Shown: positions 1 to 7,719 of the stretch, in pieces
Layout of the letters: each line of letters starts with the position of its first letter
How positions within the stretch are numbered: the stretch's first letter is position 1
Assembly: GCA_963703165.1 (NCBI GenBank)
Contig: OY969798.1
Span: 5,132,241 to 5,196,240 of the forward strand
Direction: 5' to 3'
From: JBQTKD01 sp963703165
GTDB taxonomy: Bacteria; Actinomycetota; Actinomycetes; Sporichthyales; Sporichthyaceae
Length of the DNA stretch: 64,000 bases
The notes under the pieces: generated by a model
The model's database searches: none
What the model saw: only the letters and a program-made list of their open reading frames with translations
Told to the model about the DNA's origin: nothing
Program-made: the position numbers and the translations under genes

Positions 1-409
1 GCGCCGGGAAGCTCCCGCGAGCCGCGGTGAGCGTGACGCCGCGCGGAACGCCGGCGAGAAGGATGTGCAGAGCCGGGTCGTCGCTACCGGCCAGTCGGAA
101 GACTCGTTCGCCGTGCAGGAGTCGCAGCGCCGCGGCATAGCCCCCGGCGGCGACCCGGGTGCGCCGCCGCGGCTCGACGGCGAGGACCCCCGCCCGTTCC
201 AGATGCGCGTACGCGCGGGACACCGTGGAGGGAGTCACCTTCATCTGCGCGGCCAGAATTCGAACGCCCGGAACCTCTGCGCCGGGCGAGAGCTGACGAG
301 AGCGGACCTGCGCCGCCAGGGTGCTACTGATCTCCAGGTACCGGGCCACGAGTGCTGAGCGTAGGGCCTGGACCAGGCCTTTGACCGCATCCCGACTCGT
401 TCTGACCAC
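1..409 (-). CDS. GntR-type regulator with periplasmic-binding-like sensor domain (3' end off window)
   Basis: Reading the minus strand from about 409 gives an open frame that runs off the window edge. A winged-helix GntR DNA-binding domain is visible: the recognition region reads ILAAQMKVTPSTVSRAYAHL, followed by the wing LERAGVLAVEPRRRTRVAAG. After it comes VFRLAGSDDPALHIL, which resembles the start of the PBP-like (COG1910, molybdate-binding-like) sensor domain fused to some wHTH regulators. The GTG at 409 is my choice of start; other in-frame starts are possible. The gene is divergent from the TauE permease, so it may control that gene or the nearby molybdenum/tungsten cofactor locus (inference). 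The ligand cannot be told because the sensor domain is cut. Confidence 0.7.
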   Translation of the reverse strand, partial: MVRTSRDAVKGLVQALRSALVARYLEISSTLAAQVRSRQLSPGAEVPGVRILAAQMKVTPSTVSRAYAHLERAGVLAVEPRRRTRVAAGGYAAALRLLHGERVFRLAGSDDPALHILLAGVPRGVTLTAARGSFPA

Positions 410-465
410 TGTTTCGATCAGAACCGATACAGAGCGGATCAAGATCGACGCGGTTTCCTGACCGC

Positions 466-1272
466 GTGACGACTTCGCAGGGGGCCGCGCGCCGGCGCAC
501 CCGTGGCCCCGCCTACGTCGCGGGAGCGGCCGTCGGGATCCTCGGCGGCATGATCGGCCTCGGCGGCGCCGAGTTCCGGCTACCGATCCTGCTGCTGGTC
601 TTCGGTTTCGTCGCCCTGCATGCCGTCATCCTGAACAAGGCAATGAGCCTCATCGTCGTCACTGCGGCCATCCCGGCCAGGCTCGCCACTGTGCCGCCGG
701 GGGCGCTCGCCGCCGAATGGGACACGGCGCTGAACCTCCTGGCCGGGAGCCTTGTCGGCGCGTGGATCGGGGCCACCTGGGCATTGCGGATGCGCACCGC
801 CACGCTCTACCGGGTGATCGCCGTGCTCCTGGCGGGCATCGCCCTGGTCCTCGCAGCCGAACACGCCGGCACCGTCAACCATGTCGAGCTCGAAACCGCA
901 CCCCGCGTGATCGCGGGTATCGCGGCCGGGGTGGGCATCGGTGTCGTCGCGGCCGTGATGGGAGTTGCCGGAGGCGAGTTGCTCATCCCGACGTTGGTGC
1001 TTCTCCACGGCCTGGACATCAAGGTGGCCGGGAGCGTCTCCCTCGTCGTCTCGCTTCCGACGATGCTCGTCGCGTTCGCCCGCTACAGCCGGGACCAGAG
1101 CTTTGTGGTGCTCGCCCAGAACTCGGAGTTCGCGCTGTTCATGGCGCTCGGGTCGATCACCGGCACGCTGCTCGGGGGCATGTTGCTCGGCGTCGTCCCG
1201 GCGACCGCACTCGTGCCGCTGCTGTGCCTCCTGCTCGTGCTCTCGGCACGAAAGGTGTGGCAGCACGCGTGA
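466..1272 (+). CDS. TauE/SafE family sulfite/anion permease
   Basis: A 268-aa polytopic membrane protein with about seven or eight hydrophobic segments. It has the two internally repeated glycine-rich motifs of the TauE/SafE (DUF81) family: GMIGLGGAEFRLPIL near residue 30 and GVAGGELLIPTL near residue 170. Members move sulfite, sulfonates or related anions across the cytoplasmic membrane, but the substrate cannot be inferred from sequence. The start is GTG at 466, directly after the divergent GntR-type regulator, which may regulate it. The gene converges with the AOR gene (stops at 1272 and 1280). Sulfite is a substrate of ComA encoded at 8.8 kb, but nothing in the sequence links the two directly. 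Confidence 0.85.
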   Translation: MTTSQGAARRRTRGPAYVAGAAVGILGGMIGLGGAEFRLPILLLVFGFVALHAVILNKAMSLIVVTAAIPARLATVPPGALAAEWDTALNLLAGSLVGAWIGATWALRMRTATLYRVIAVLLAGIALVLAAEHAGTVNHVELETAPRVIAGIAAGVGIGVVAAVMGVAGGELLIPTLVLLHGLDIKVAGSVSLVVSLPTMLVAFARYSRDQSFVVLAQNSEFALFMALGSITGTLLGGMLLGVVPATALVPLLCLLLVLSARKVWQHA

Positions 1273-1279
1273 TTGACCG

Positions 1280-3055
1280 TCAGGTCGACGCCGGTCGACC
1301 TTCCACGTCCCAGCCGCGGGCTGCGTAATAGCCGGCCACCATCGACCGCAAGGTCGCCTCGGTGAGAGTCGCGGTGCGGCCGGACGCCAGGTCGAGGGGA
1401 GTTTCGAGCAGGCGGGCCGGCAGCGTGTCGTCCTGGGCGGTGGCCCCCTCCCGCAGGTTGAAGGCGCGCTTGGCGTCGACGATCCGTCGTGCCGTGGTTC
1501 GCAACTCCTCGGCGTCGACGTCCCAACCGGTGACCGGGCGCAGCAAAGTGGCCCACTCGGTGAACGGATCGGTGAAAACCCCGCGCAAGAACTTGCACAG
1601 GATCATCGAGTCCATCACCGCAGCCCGGTCCTCCGTACCGATCGCGGCGGCGACATGCGCCGGGCCGCCCGCGAGGCGGTCCAAGTCGCCGGAGAGGTCC
1701 GCCTCGTAGGCCCCGGAGCGGTTGTGGTCGGCGCCTCGCGAGTTGACCGCCAGCCCGAGTGCCATGGACTGCATCGTCCGGGGCTCGTAGCCAGGCAACT
1801 CCATGCCCTTCACCTGCGGCGCGAAATCGATCGAACCCTGGCCGACGATCTCGGCCGCGCGGCGCGAACCCTGTGCGAGCAGTTCCCCGAGGCCCGGTTC
1901 GCGGGTACCGATTGCATCCAGGGCCCGCAGCAGCGCGGCACCATCGCCGAAGCGCAGCCACGGCTCGTCGAGCAGTCCGCGTTCGGCGCACTCCATCGCC
2001 CACGCGACTGTGCCGCCGGCGGAGATGGTGTCGATGCCGAGTTCATCGCACCGGGCGCTCGCGGCGAAGACGTCGTCGGCGTCCCCGACCCCGCACATCG
2101 GCCCGAGCGCGAAGACGTTCTCGTACTCCATCCGCTGCTGGCCGCCACCCTTGCGGGAGTAGATGTGTTCGCAGCCGATCGAGCAGGACGCGCAGGAGTT
2201 GCGGGCAACTGCGCGCAGCTCGTGCAGTTCCTCGGCGGCCAGCCGTGGGGCCGCCTCAAAGGTGGCGGCGGTGAAGTTGCGGGTGGGCAGGGTGGAGACC
2301 GCGTTGAACGCCAGCAGATTCGCGAGCGTTCCGAGCTCCCGGTACTTCGCGGTGGCCGGGCCGAAGCTGCGCTCGCGCAGGTCCTTCGCGGCGGCCAGGA
2401 CCGCGTCGCCGTCGTGGACCGCGGCCTTGCCGGAGGCGCGGACGAGCAGCGCCTTGAGGTTCTTCGCGCCGAGGACCGCGCCGAGGCCGCCCCGACCGGC
2501 GTGGCGGCCGTCGTGGCTGATCGTCGCGTACCGGACGCCGTTCTCACCCGCCGGCCCGATCACCGCCGCCCGCCAGCCTCGGCCGAAGCGGTCCCGCAGC
2601 GCGGTCTCGGCGGCAGCGGCGGACAGCCCCGCGAGTTCCGGCGCCGCCTCCAGCCGCACGCCCTCGGCATCGACGAGCACAACCGAGAGCTCCGCGGCCT
2701 TTCCGCGCACCACGATCGCGTCGTGTCCGGTCAGCTTCCCGGCGATCGCGAACTGGCTGGAGGCCAGCGCGTCGGTCAGCAGCCCGGTCAGCGGTGACTT
2801 CGCGACCACCGCGAACTTCGCGCTCGTGGTCAGGGGCGTGCCTACCAAGGGGGAGAAGACGAAAGCCAGCGGCGCCTCGGGCGCCACGGGGTCCACGCCG
2901 ACCGGCGCGAGACGATGCATCAGCCAGGTGCCGAGCCCCACCCCGCCCAGATAGGCGCGCAGCACCTCGTCGGACAGCGGTAGTCGGGTCGCTGACGCGG
3001 TGTCACCGGCCACGTCGATCACGAGGGCCGCACCGAAGTACCCGCCGGGAGCCAT
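1280..3055 (-). CDS. aor: Aldehyde:ferredoxin oxidoreductase (AOR) family protein
   Basis: About 591 aa, the normal AOR length. AOR enzymes are tungsten- or molybdenum-bis-pyranopterin proteins that oxidise aldehydes to acids with ferredoxin. The [4Fe-4S] ligands are visible as CASCSIGC near residue 300 and a distal Cys in DSMILCKF. The N-terminal pyranopterin domain carries the expected glycine-rich stretches (GRGGLGAVLGAKNLKAL). The ATG at 3055 is preferred over the longer frame to 3124, because the longer form would overlap the mobA-moaD fusion and adds no AOR-like sequence. It lies 28 bp downstream of that fusion, so the two are probably one operon, with the fusion helping to make the cofactor. 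An aromatic aldehyde substrate would fit the neighbourhood (inference). Confidence 0.9.
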   Translation of the reverse strand: MAPGGYFGAALVIDVAGDTASATRLPLSDEVLRAYLGGVGLGTWLMHRLAPVGVDPVAPEAPLAFVFSPLVGTPLTTSAKFAVVAKSPLTGLLTDALASSQFAIAGKLTGHDAIVVRGKAAELSVVLVDAEGVRLEAAPELAGLSAAAAETALRDRFGRGWRAAVIGPAGENGVRYATISHDGRHAGRGGLGAVLGAKNLKALLVRASGKAAVHDGDAVLAAAKDLRERSFGPATAKYRELGTLANLLAFNAVSTLPTRNFTAATFEAAPRLAAEELHELRAVARNSCASCSIGCEHIYSRKGGGQQRMEYENVFALGPMCGVGDADDVFAASARCDELGIDTISAGGTVAWAMECAERGLLDEPWLRFGDGAALLRALDAIGTREPGLGELLAQGSRRAAEIVGQGSIDFAPQVKGMELPGYEPRTMQSMALGLAVNSRGADHNRSGAYEADLSGDLDRLAGGPAHVAAAIGTEDRAAVMDSMILCKFLRGVFTDPFTEWATLLRPVTGWDVDAEELRTTARRIVDAKRAFNLREGATAQDDTLPARLLETPLDLASGRTATLTEATLRSMVAGYYAARGWDVEGRPAST

Positions 3056-3083
3056 ACCGCTGACCTTACGTCCAGCGGGTCGT

Positions 3084-3935
3084 TCAGCCGCCGGCGTCCG
3101 CGGACAAGAAGGCCACCACGTCACCGGACACCAGCGGTTGGCGCACGTCGGTGCTGATCCGGTCGCCGTTGAGCGCAGCGACGATGTGCGGACCGAGGGT
3201 CAGTTCAACCGCGGCAGCCGCCGCGCCGAGGGTGGCGGCCCGGACTGTCCCGGCGCGGGCCATACCGCCGCGGGCAAGGGCCCCGTAACGCTCCACGGTG
3301 ATCTCAGGGCCAGGCCGGGCGCGCGCCGAGGCGTAGGCGTCCGGTTCGTTGATGTTGAGGACGGAGTCCAGGTCCGGGTCGTGCCGCGCCACTGCCGGAT
3401 CGGCGAGCAGGTCGGCGTCGCTCAGCACCTGGACCCGGCAGTGCTCGAACAACTGGCCGGGGCGACGGGCGCCCTCGGCGATCAGGTCGGAGGCGGTCTT
3501 CCCCAAGGCCGTGCGGTAGGCGGCCGTGAGCGGCTGACGGTGCCCGAGAACGTGCGGCAGGGCGACGTCGAACCCGTCCATGCCTCGCAGCACCCGACGG
3601 ACGAACGCGGGATGCAGGAACGGCAGGTCGGTGGAACAGACGAACGCCACTGCCGCTGTGTCCGCGACGGCGGTCAGGCCCGCCGCGATGCCCTGCAACG
3701 GGCCCAGCCCGGGAACCGGGTCACGCACCACCACGACCTCACGGGGCAGGTCGGGCAGGTCCTGACCGGGAGCGGCGACCACGACCACGGGCCCCCCGAG
3801 GGTGCGCCCGAGCAGCGCGGTGGCCCGGTACAGCAGCGTCGACCCGTGCCACTCCAGCGCTGCCTTCGCGGTGCCCATCCGCGACGAGTGCCCGCCCGCC
3901 AGGACGACGGCGGCGACAGGCTGAGGGTTCACCAC
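3084..3935 (-). CDS. mobA: MobA-MoaD fusion: molybdopterin guanylyltransferase domain with C-terminal ubiquitin-like sulfur carrier
   Basis: A 283-aa, two-domain protein. Residues 1 to about 200 are a MobA-type nucleotidyltransferase with the canonical motif VVLAGGHSSRMGTAKAAL and a metal-binding Asp in STDLPFLHP. Residues from about 212 to 283 look like MoaD/ThiS: a short beta-grasp domain ending exactly in Gly-Gly (FLSADAGG), the tail that is adenylated and thiocarboxylated by MoeB-type enzymes. MoaD donates sulfur to make pyranopterin dithiolene; MobA attaches GMP. Joining an early-step carrier to a late-step enzyme is unusual. It sits just upstream of the AOR gene, which argues for a dedicated cofactor-supply role. 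A hairpin at 3953-3982 lies just upstream. Confidence 0.88.
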   Translation of the reverse strand: MVNPQPVAAVVLAGGHSSRMGTAKAALEWHGSTLLYRATALLGRTLGGPVVVVAAPGQDLPDLPREVVVVRDPVPGLGPLQGIAAGLTAVADTAAVAFVCSTDLPFLHPAFVRRVLRGMDGFDVALPHVLGHRQPLTAAYRTALGKTASDLIAEGARRPGQLFEHCRVQVLSDADLLADPAVARHDPDLDSVLNINEPDAYASARARPGPEITVERYGALARGGMARAGTVRAATLGAAAAAVELTLGPHIVAALNGDRISTDVRQPLVSGDVVAFLSADAGG

Positions 3936-3952
3936 CTGATCCTGGCACGCGA

Positions 3953-3982
3953 AAGGGGCGGCCGGTTTCCCGACCGCCCCTT
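3953..3982 (-). terminator. Hairpin between binding-protein gene and mobA-moaD
   Basis: Inverted repeat AAGGGGCGG / CCGCCCCTT (9-bp arms, 12-nt loop). Read on the minus strand it ends in CCCCTTT, so it could terminate transcription from the upstream binding-protein gene. Confidence 0.5.
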
Positions 3983-4093
3983 CGTGGTGCGGAGACGTTC
4001 ACCTCACGCCGGGCAGGCGCGCATCACCTGCCCGAAGAACGCGCGGGCTTTCTTCCAGGTAGTTGCTTCGCTCGACCTGGTGCGTTCGCCTCG

Positions 4094-4121
4094 GGAGAGC
4101 GAGAGCTCGCTCTCGCTCTCC
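4094..4121 (-). terminator. Hairpin after the substrate-binding protein stop
   Basis: Perfect 12-bp arms GGAGAGCGAGAG / CTCTCGCTCTCC around a 4-nt CTCG loop, starting 7 bp beyond the stop codon of the binding-protein gene on the minus strand. There is no long T-run, so terminator function is inferred from position and stem strength. Confidence 0.55.
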
Positions 4122-4128
4122 GCTCGGC

Positions 4129-5718
4129 TTACTTCCAGGTGTAGATCACGAACTGCTTGTCGTCCGGGGTGAAGCCGACCGGCGAGCCGTCCGGGTTCGA
4201 GACGGTGTTCGTCGAGGTGTACTTGTAGATGAACTCGCGGCCCTGGCCGTACTCCTTGTTCCAGTTGTCGCCCTGACGCTCGCTGGAGACGTAGGAGAAC
4301 CGCTGGTCGAGCGAGGCGTCGGCCTGCCAGACGGTGCCGTTGCCGAGGGTCGCCATCAGGCGCTCACGGGTCAGGTTCGGGCCGACCTCCTTGGCCGCCT
4401 GGGCGAACATGTTCACGGCGTTGTAGCCGGCCTGCACGATGTGGTGGTTCGTACCGCGGTTACCACGCGCGTACTTCTGCATGGTGGACATGAACTCCGG
4501 ACCCCACAGCTTGTAGGTGGTGTTGGTCCAGTAGCGGTTGATCGGGTGCTTGCCGAACAGCGAACCGAGGACCTCAGCGGCGAGGTGGTTACCCGAGATG
4601 CCCTTGGGCGGGTAGTAGTTCTGCTGCGCGGCCTCGACCATGAACTTCGCCATCGTGGCCGGGTTGATCACGTAGTGAATGATGTGCTCCGGGTTCGCCG
4701 CGCGCATCGCGAGAACCTGCGAGGACATCGACGACTCGGAGATCGAGACGTCGGCCTTCTTGACGAGCTTGGCGCCCGAGGCGTCCATGATCTTCATGAC
4801 CTCGCTGCAGGCCAGCTGCATCTCGGGGCTGGTCAGGCAGACCAGGCCGTAGGTCTTGGGCGCGATGACGTTCTTCGCCCACTGGGCGTTGGCCATGGCC
4901 TCGTGGATCATCGACATGTGGGTCGGGAACATGTACGGGTCCTGCCACTCGGTCTGCGAGTAGGCCCAGGCACCGACGTAGGGGAGCTTGTACTGCTTCA
5001 GGTCGTCGTGGATGGACGCGGTGGCCCAGTCGACGCCGGTGATCAGGGAGAACACCTTGTCCTGACCGACGAGCTTCTTGATGCAGGCCTTGGCGCGGGA
5101 GACCTCGCCGGGGCCGTCGTCGCAGTCGGTGATGCTCATGCGACGACCGAGGATGCCACCGCGGTCGTTGATCGCGGAGGCGGCGGCGAGGTTGCCACGG
5201 ACCTGCGGGCCGACGAGGACGTTGCCCAGCGCCATGCCGTGCATGTTGATCGAGCCGAGCTTGATCGACTCCTTGGTGATGCCGACGTCGGTGACGCCGT
5301 TCTTCTGGTCGTAGATCTTCTGGTTCGCGGCCTTCGCAGAGTCCGACTCGTTGCTCTTGATCTTGGTGAGCGACTCGGACGTACCCTTGGCCGGCTTGGC
5401 GCTGTCCGTCTTCGCGGGCTTGGTGGCGGAGTCGGACTTCGCAGCCTTGACCGGGGCCTTGGCGGTCGTCTCCGACTTGGCCGGAGTCTTGGTGGCGTCC
5501 TTCGCGGACTCCTCGGCGGAGTCGGACTTCGCAGCCGGTGCCGCGTCGGCCGCGGGGGCCTCGGCCTCGACGGGAGCGGCGGCCTCTGCCGCGCCGTCGG
5601 TCGGCTGCTGCGCAACCGGCGAGCTGCTGTCGTCACTGCCACCGCAAGCGGCGAGCACGAGGGCGGCGGCGGCCACCAGCGGGACGGCCTTCATCGCCTT
5701 GTTGTTCCAGCGTGTCAT
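4129..5718 (-). CDS. ABC-type substrate-binding lipoprotein (LivK/Peripla_BP_6-like)
   Basis: 529 aa. The N-terminus has a lipoprotein signal with lipobox LAAC at about residues 26-29, so the protein should be anchored outside the membrane. Residues of about 35 to 120 are a low-complexity Ala/Lys/Ser/Pro/Glu linker with recurring KSDSA-like units (KSDSA, KSDSA, KTDSA, ESDSA). The rest is a type I periplasmic-binding fold as in branched-chain amino-acid or aromatic-compound binders. The ATG at 5718 is chosen because AGGAG lies a few bases upstream; an in-frame ATG at residue 9 would also leave a complete signal. No permease or ATPase gene is nearby, so the transporter partner is elsewhere or absent. 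The ligand is unknown. Confidence 0.85.
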   Translation of the reverse strand: MTRWNNKAMKAVPLVAAAALVLAACGGSDDSSSPVAQQPTDGAAEAAAPVEAEAPAADAAPAAKSDSAEESAKDATKTPAKSETTAKAPVKAAKSDSATKPAKTDSAKPAKGTSESLTKIKSNESDSAKAANQKIYDQKNGVTDVGITKESIKLGSINMHGMALGNVLVGPQVRGNLAAASAINDRGGILGRRMSITDCDDGPGEVSRAKACIKKLVGQDKVFSLITGVDWATASIHDDLKQYKLPYVGAWAYSQTEWQDPYMFPTHMSMIHEAMANAQWAKNVIAPKTYGLVCLTSPEMQLACSEVMKIMDASGAKLVKKADVSISESSMSSQVLAMRAANPEHIIHYVINPATMAKFMVEAAQQNYYPPKGISGNHLAAEVLGSLFGKHPINRYWTNTTYKLWGPEFMSTMQKYARGNRGTNHHIVQAGYNAVNMFAQAAKEVGPNLTRERLMATLGNGTVWQADASLDQRFSYVSSERQGDNWNKEYGQGREFIYKYTSTNTVSNPDGSPVGFTPDDKQFVIYTWK

Positions 5719-6161
5719 CAGGGGGACTCCTGCTTAATCTGGGCACGGTCAGAGACCGGCTCCGGTTTTGGGGCGAGGCATCGCACGTGATCGACAGCGC
5801 CGCGTCTCGCGGACACCGGCGAGCACGTTCGAAGGAGATCGAAAACGGCCCCAACGGCTGAAAAGTAATTTTTCGCCGCGAATTGATGCTGAGGGAGACG
5901 GACGGTCCTGCGCACCCCCCGAGTGGGGGTATGGCTAAACGGAACGTACAGAATGGTACGGAGGACATTGAGCAGGGTCCGTTGCACGTTCTGTCAGGTA
6001 CTCGAACCATCTCCTGTGGCGTTCTCGTCGTCGTCGGCGCATGTTCTCCGGACGCGGTCGGCTGTATCCACAAGGCCGAATACGGTGCGCAACCGCGCGG
6101 CCGGGCGACGTACCCGGTGGAATCGCACACCCGTTCGGTGGTGGCTGTTCGATGTGCTGGG
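5719..6161. other. 443-bp non-coding region upstream of the binding-protein gene
   Basis: No convincing coding frame. It contains an AT-richer patch near 5860-5890 (AAAAGTAATTTTTCG) that stands out from the surrounding GC-rich DNA and is a plausible promoter or leader for the binding-protein gene, with an SD (AGGAG) just before 5718. I see no known riboswitch. Confidence 0.5.
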
Positions 6162-6794
6162 TCAGCCGGATTGCTCGAATTGCCGGCGGGCGGCCTCGTA
6201 GGCAGCCGGGTCATTGACGTTGAGGACCGAGTCCAGATTCGGATCGGCCGCAGCCAACTCGGGATCGGCCAACAGGTCGGCCTCACTCAGCGCTCGAACG
6301 TTGCAGTGATCGAACAATGCGTGCGGCCAGCGCTGTCCGGACTCCAGGAGTCCGGCGAGCAGTGAGGCGAGCCCGGTGCGATACCCCGCGGCGAGCGACT
6401 GGCGATAGCCGTGCACGAACGGCAGCGCGACGTCGACGGCCGGGTCGGTGAACTCGGCCAGTACCCGGCGCACGAAGGCTGGATGGAGCAACGGCATGTC
6501 GGTGGCGGCGAGGAAGGCGATCGGGGCGCGATCGCCGATGATCTTCAGGGCCGCAGCCAGGCCTTCGAGAGGGCCGCGACCAGGCACCGCGTCGATGCCC
6601 ACCTCGACCCCGTCGGGCAGTTCGGGCAGCTGCTGACCCGCCGCGCCGATGACCACGACGGGACCGGTCAGGGTCCTCCGCAGCAGGGCGGCTGTGCGGC
6701 TCACCAGCGTTGAACCAGCCCACGGGAGTTCGGCCTTGGGGCCTACCGAACGAGTCGAGGCATCCCCCGCCAGCACGATGCCCGCAGCGTCCAC
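6162..6794 (-). CDS. MobA-like nucleotidyltransferase, degenerate nucleotide-binding motif
   Basis: 210 aa, clearly paralogous to the MobA half of the fusion at 3084-3935: both share LLHPAFVRRVL and LDSVLN(V/I)N(D/E)P. The family signature LAGGxSxRMGxxK is altered here to IVLAGDASTRSVGPKAEL, losing the second Gly and the RMG spacing. GTP or CTP binding could therefore be weakened or changed. It may be a MocA/MobA variant or a decaying duplicate. The start is GTG at 6794, divergent from the SDR gene at 6924 across about 130 bp that must hold both promoters. Confidence 0.75.
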   Translation of the reverse strand: MDAAGIVLAGDASTRSVGPKAELPWAGSTLVSRTAALLRRTLTGPVVVIGAAGQQLPELPDGVEVGIDAVPGRGPLEGLAAALKIIGDRAPIAFLAATDMPLLHPAFVRRVLAEFTDPAVDVALPFVHGYRQSLAAGYRTGLASLLAGLLESGQRWPHALFDHCNVRALSEADLLADPELAAADPNLDSVLNVNDPAAYEAARRQFEQSG

Positions 6795-6923
6795 GGGCGT
6801 GATCCTAGGGGCGGTGAGGCTCCTCTCCGCTGGTCCCGTTCCTGCATTACGGGCAAGGTTGACCCCCTCGGTTCATCCACTCTGGCTGAGCCGCCCCGCT
6901 GGGCGCCTGCGTACCGTGGCGGT

Positions 6924-7676
6924 GTGGCCAACACCTATGACTTGACCGACCGGACCGTCCTGATCACCGGGGGGGCCCAAGGGCTCGGCCGGGAGGTCGC
7001 CGAGCTCGCGCTCGCCTCCGGAGCCAAGGTCGCGATCGCCGACCTGCGCGATTCGGCGATCGCGGGCAAGGAGATCGGTGCCTGGGGCGTCGACATGGAC
7101 GTCTCGAACCCGGACTCCGTCACCGCCGGCGTCGCCGCCACGGTGGCCGAACTCGGTCGCATCGACGTGCTGGTCAACAACGCCGGCATCTCCGGGCTCG
7201 GCGACCCCAAGCCGCTGTTCGACACCTCGCTCGAGGAGTGGCAGGCGATCATGGGGGTCAACCTCACCGGTCCCTGGCTCGTGTCCAAGGCCGTCGCGCC
7301 GGGAATGCTCGAGCGCGGCGACGGGGTCATCGTGAACATCTCCTCCGTCGGCAGCCAGGTGGCGTTGCGCGGTCGTGGACCGTACTGCGCGAGCAAGGCG
7401 GGCCTGACGCACCTCACCAAGGCCATGGCCGCCGAGTACGCCGGCCGTGGCCTGCGGGTCAACGCCGTCGGCCCCGGCTGGATGGACACCCCGTTCATCC
7501 GTTGGCGCCTGGAGGACCCCGAGTTGGGTCCTCAGCTGCTGGCGAAGATCCCGGCCGGCCGGGTTGTCACGGCCGCGGAGATCGCGGAGATGGTCGTGTT
7601 CCTCGCCTCGCCGGGGGCGGCCTACGTCAACGGCGCCCAGCTCCTCGCCGACGGCGCCATGTCCACGACGCTGTAG
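6924..7676 (+). CDS. Short-chain dehydrogenase, resembling (R)-2-hydroxypropyl-CoM dehydrogenase
   Basis: 250 aa, classical SDR. The cofactor motif is TGGAQGLG near residue 15, NNAG near residue 85, and the catalytic Tyr154 and Lys158 are in YCASK. Arg151 lies three residues before the Tyr and Arg195 lies 41 after it. In the Xanthobacter (R)-2-hydroxypropyl-CoM dehydrogenase, as I recall the structure, Arg152 and Arg196 grip the CoM sulfonate and Tyr155 is catalytic, so both spacings match exactly. That, plus the next two genes (CoM transferase-like and ComA), supports a role in oxidising a hydroxyalkyl-CoM. It could still be a generic SDR. The start is GTG at 6924. Confidence 0.8.
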   Translation: MANTYDLTDRTVLITGGAQGLGREVAELALASGAKVAIADLRDSAIAGKEIGAWGVDMDVSNPDSVTAGVAATVAELGRIDVLVNNAGISGLGDPKPLFDTSLEEWQAIMGVNLTGPWLVSKAVAPGMLERGDGVIVNISSVGSQVALRGRGPYCASKAGLTHLTKAMAAEYAGRGLRVNAVGPGWMDTPFIRWRLEDPELGPQLLAKIPAGRVVTAAEIAEMVVFLASPGAAYVNGAQLLADGAMSTTL

Positions 7677-7719
7677 GCACTGTGATGACGTCCCATCAGA
7701 TTCTGGCTCGGGATCGCCG

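Noticed and set aside
4063..5790. 575-aa open frame on the plus strand opposite the binding-protein gene
   Set aside because: Composition is an Arg/Val/Gly/Asp-rich shadow of the antisense gene with no domain; the minus-strand frame has a lipobox, SD and a clear family.
7447..7719. Longer 467-aa version of the CoM-transferase-like protein
   Set aside because: The extra 91 residues lie in another frame of the SDR gene and show no family similarity; ATG 7720 fits the domain start.
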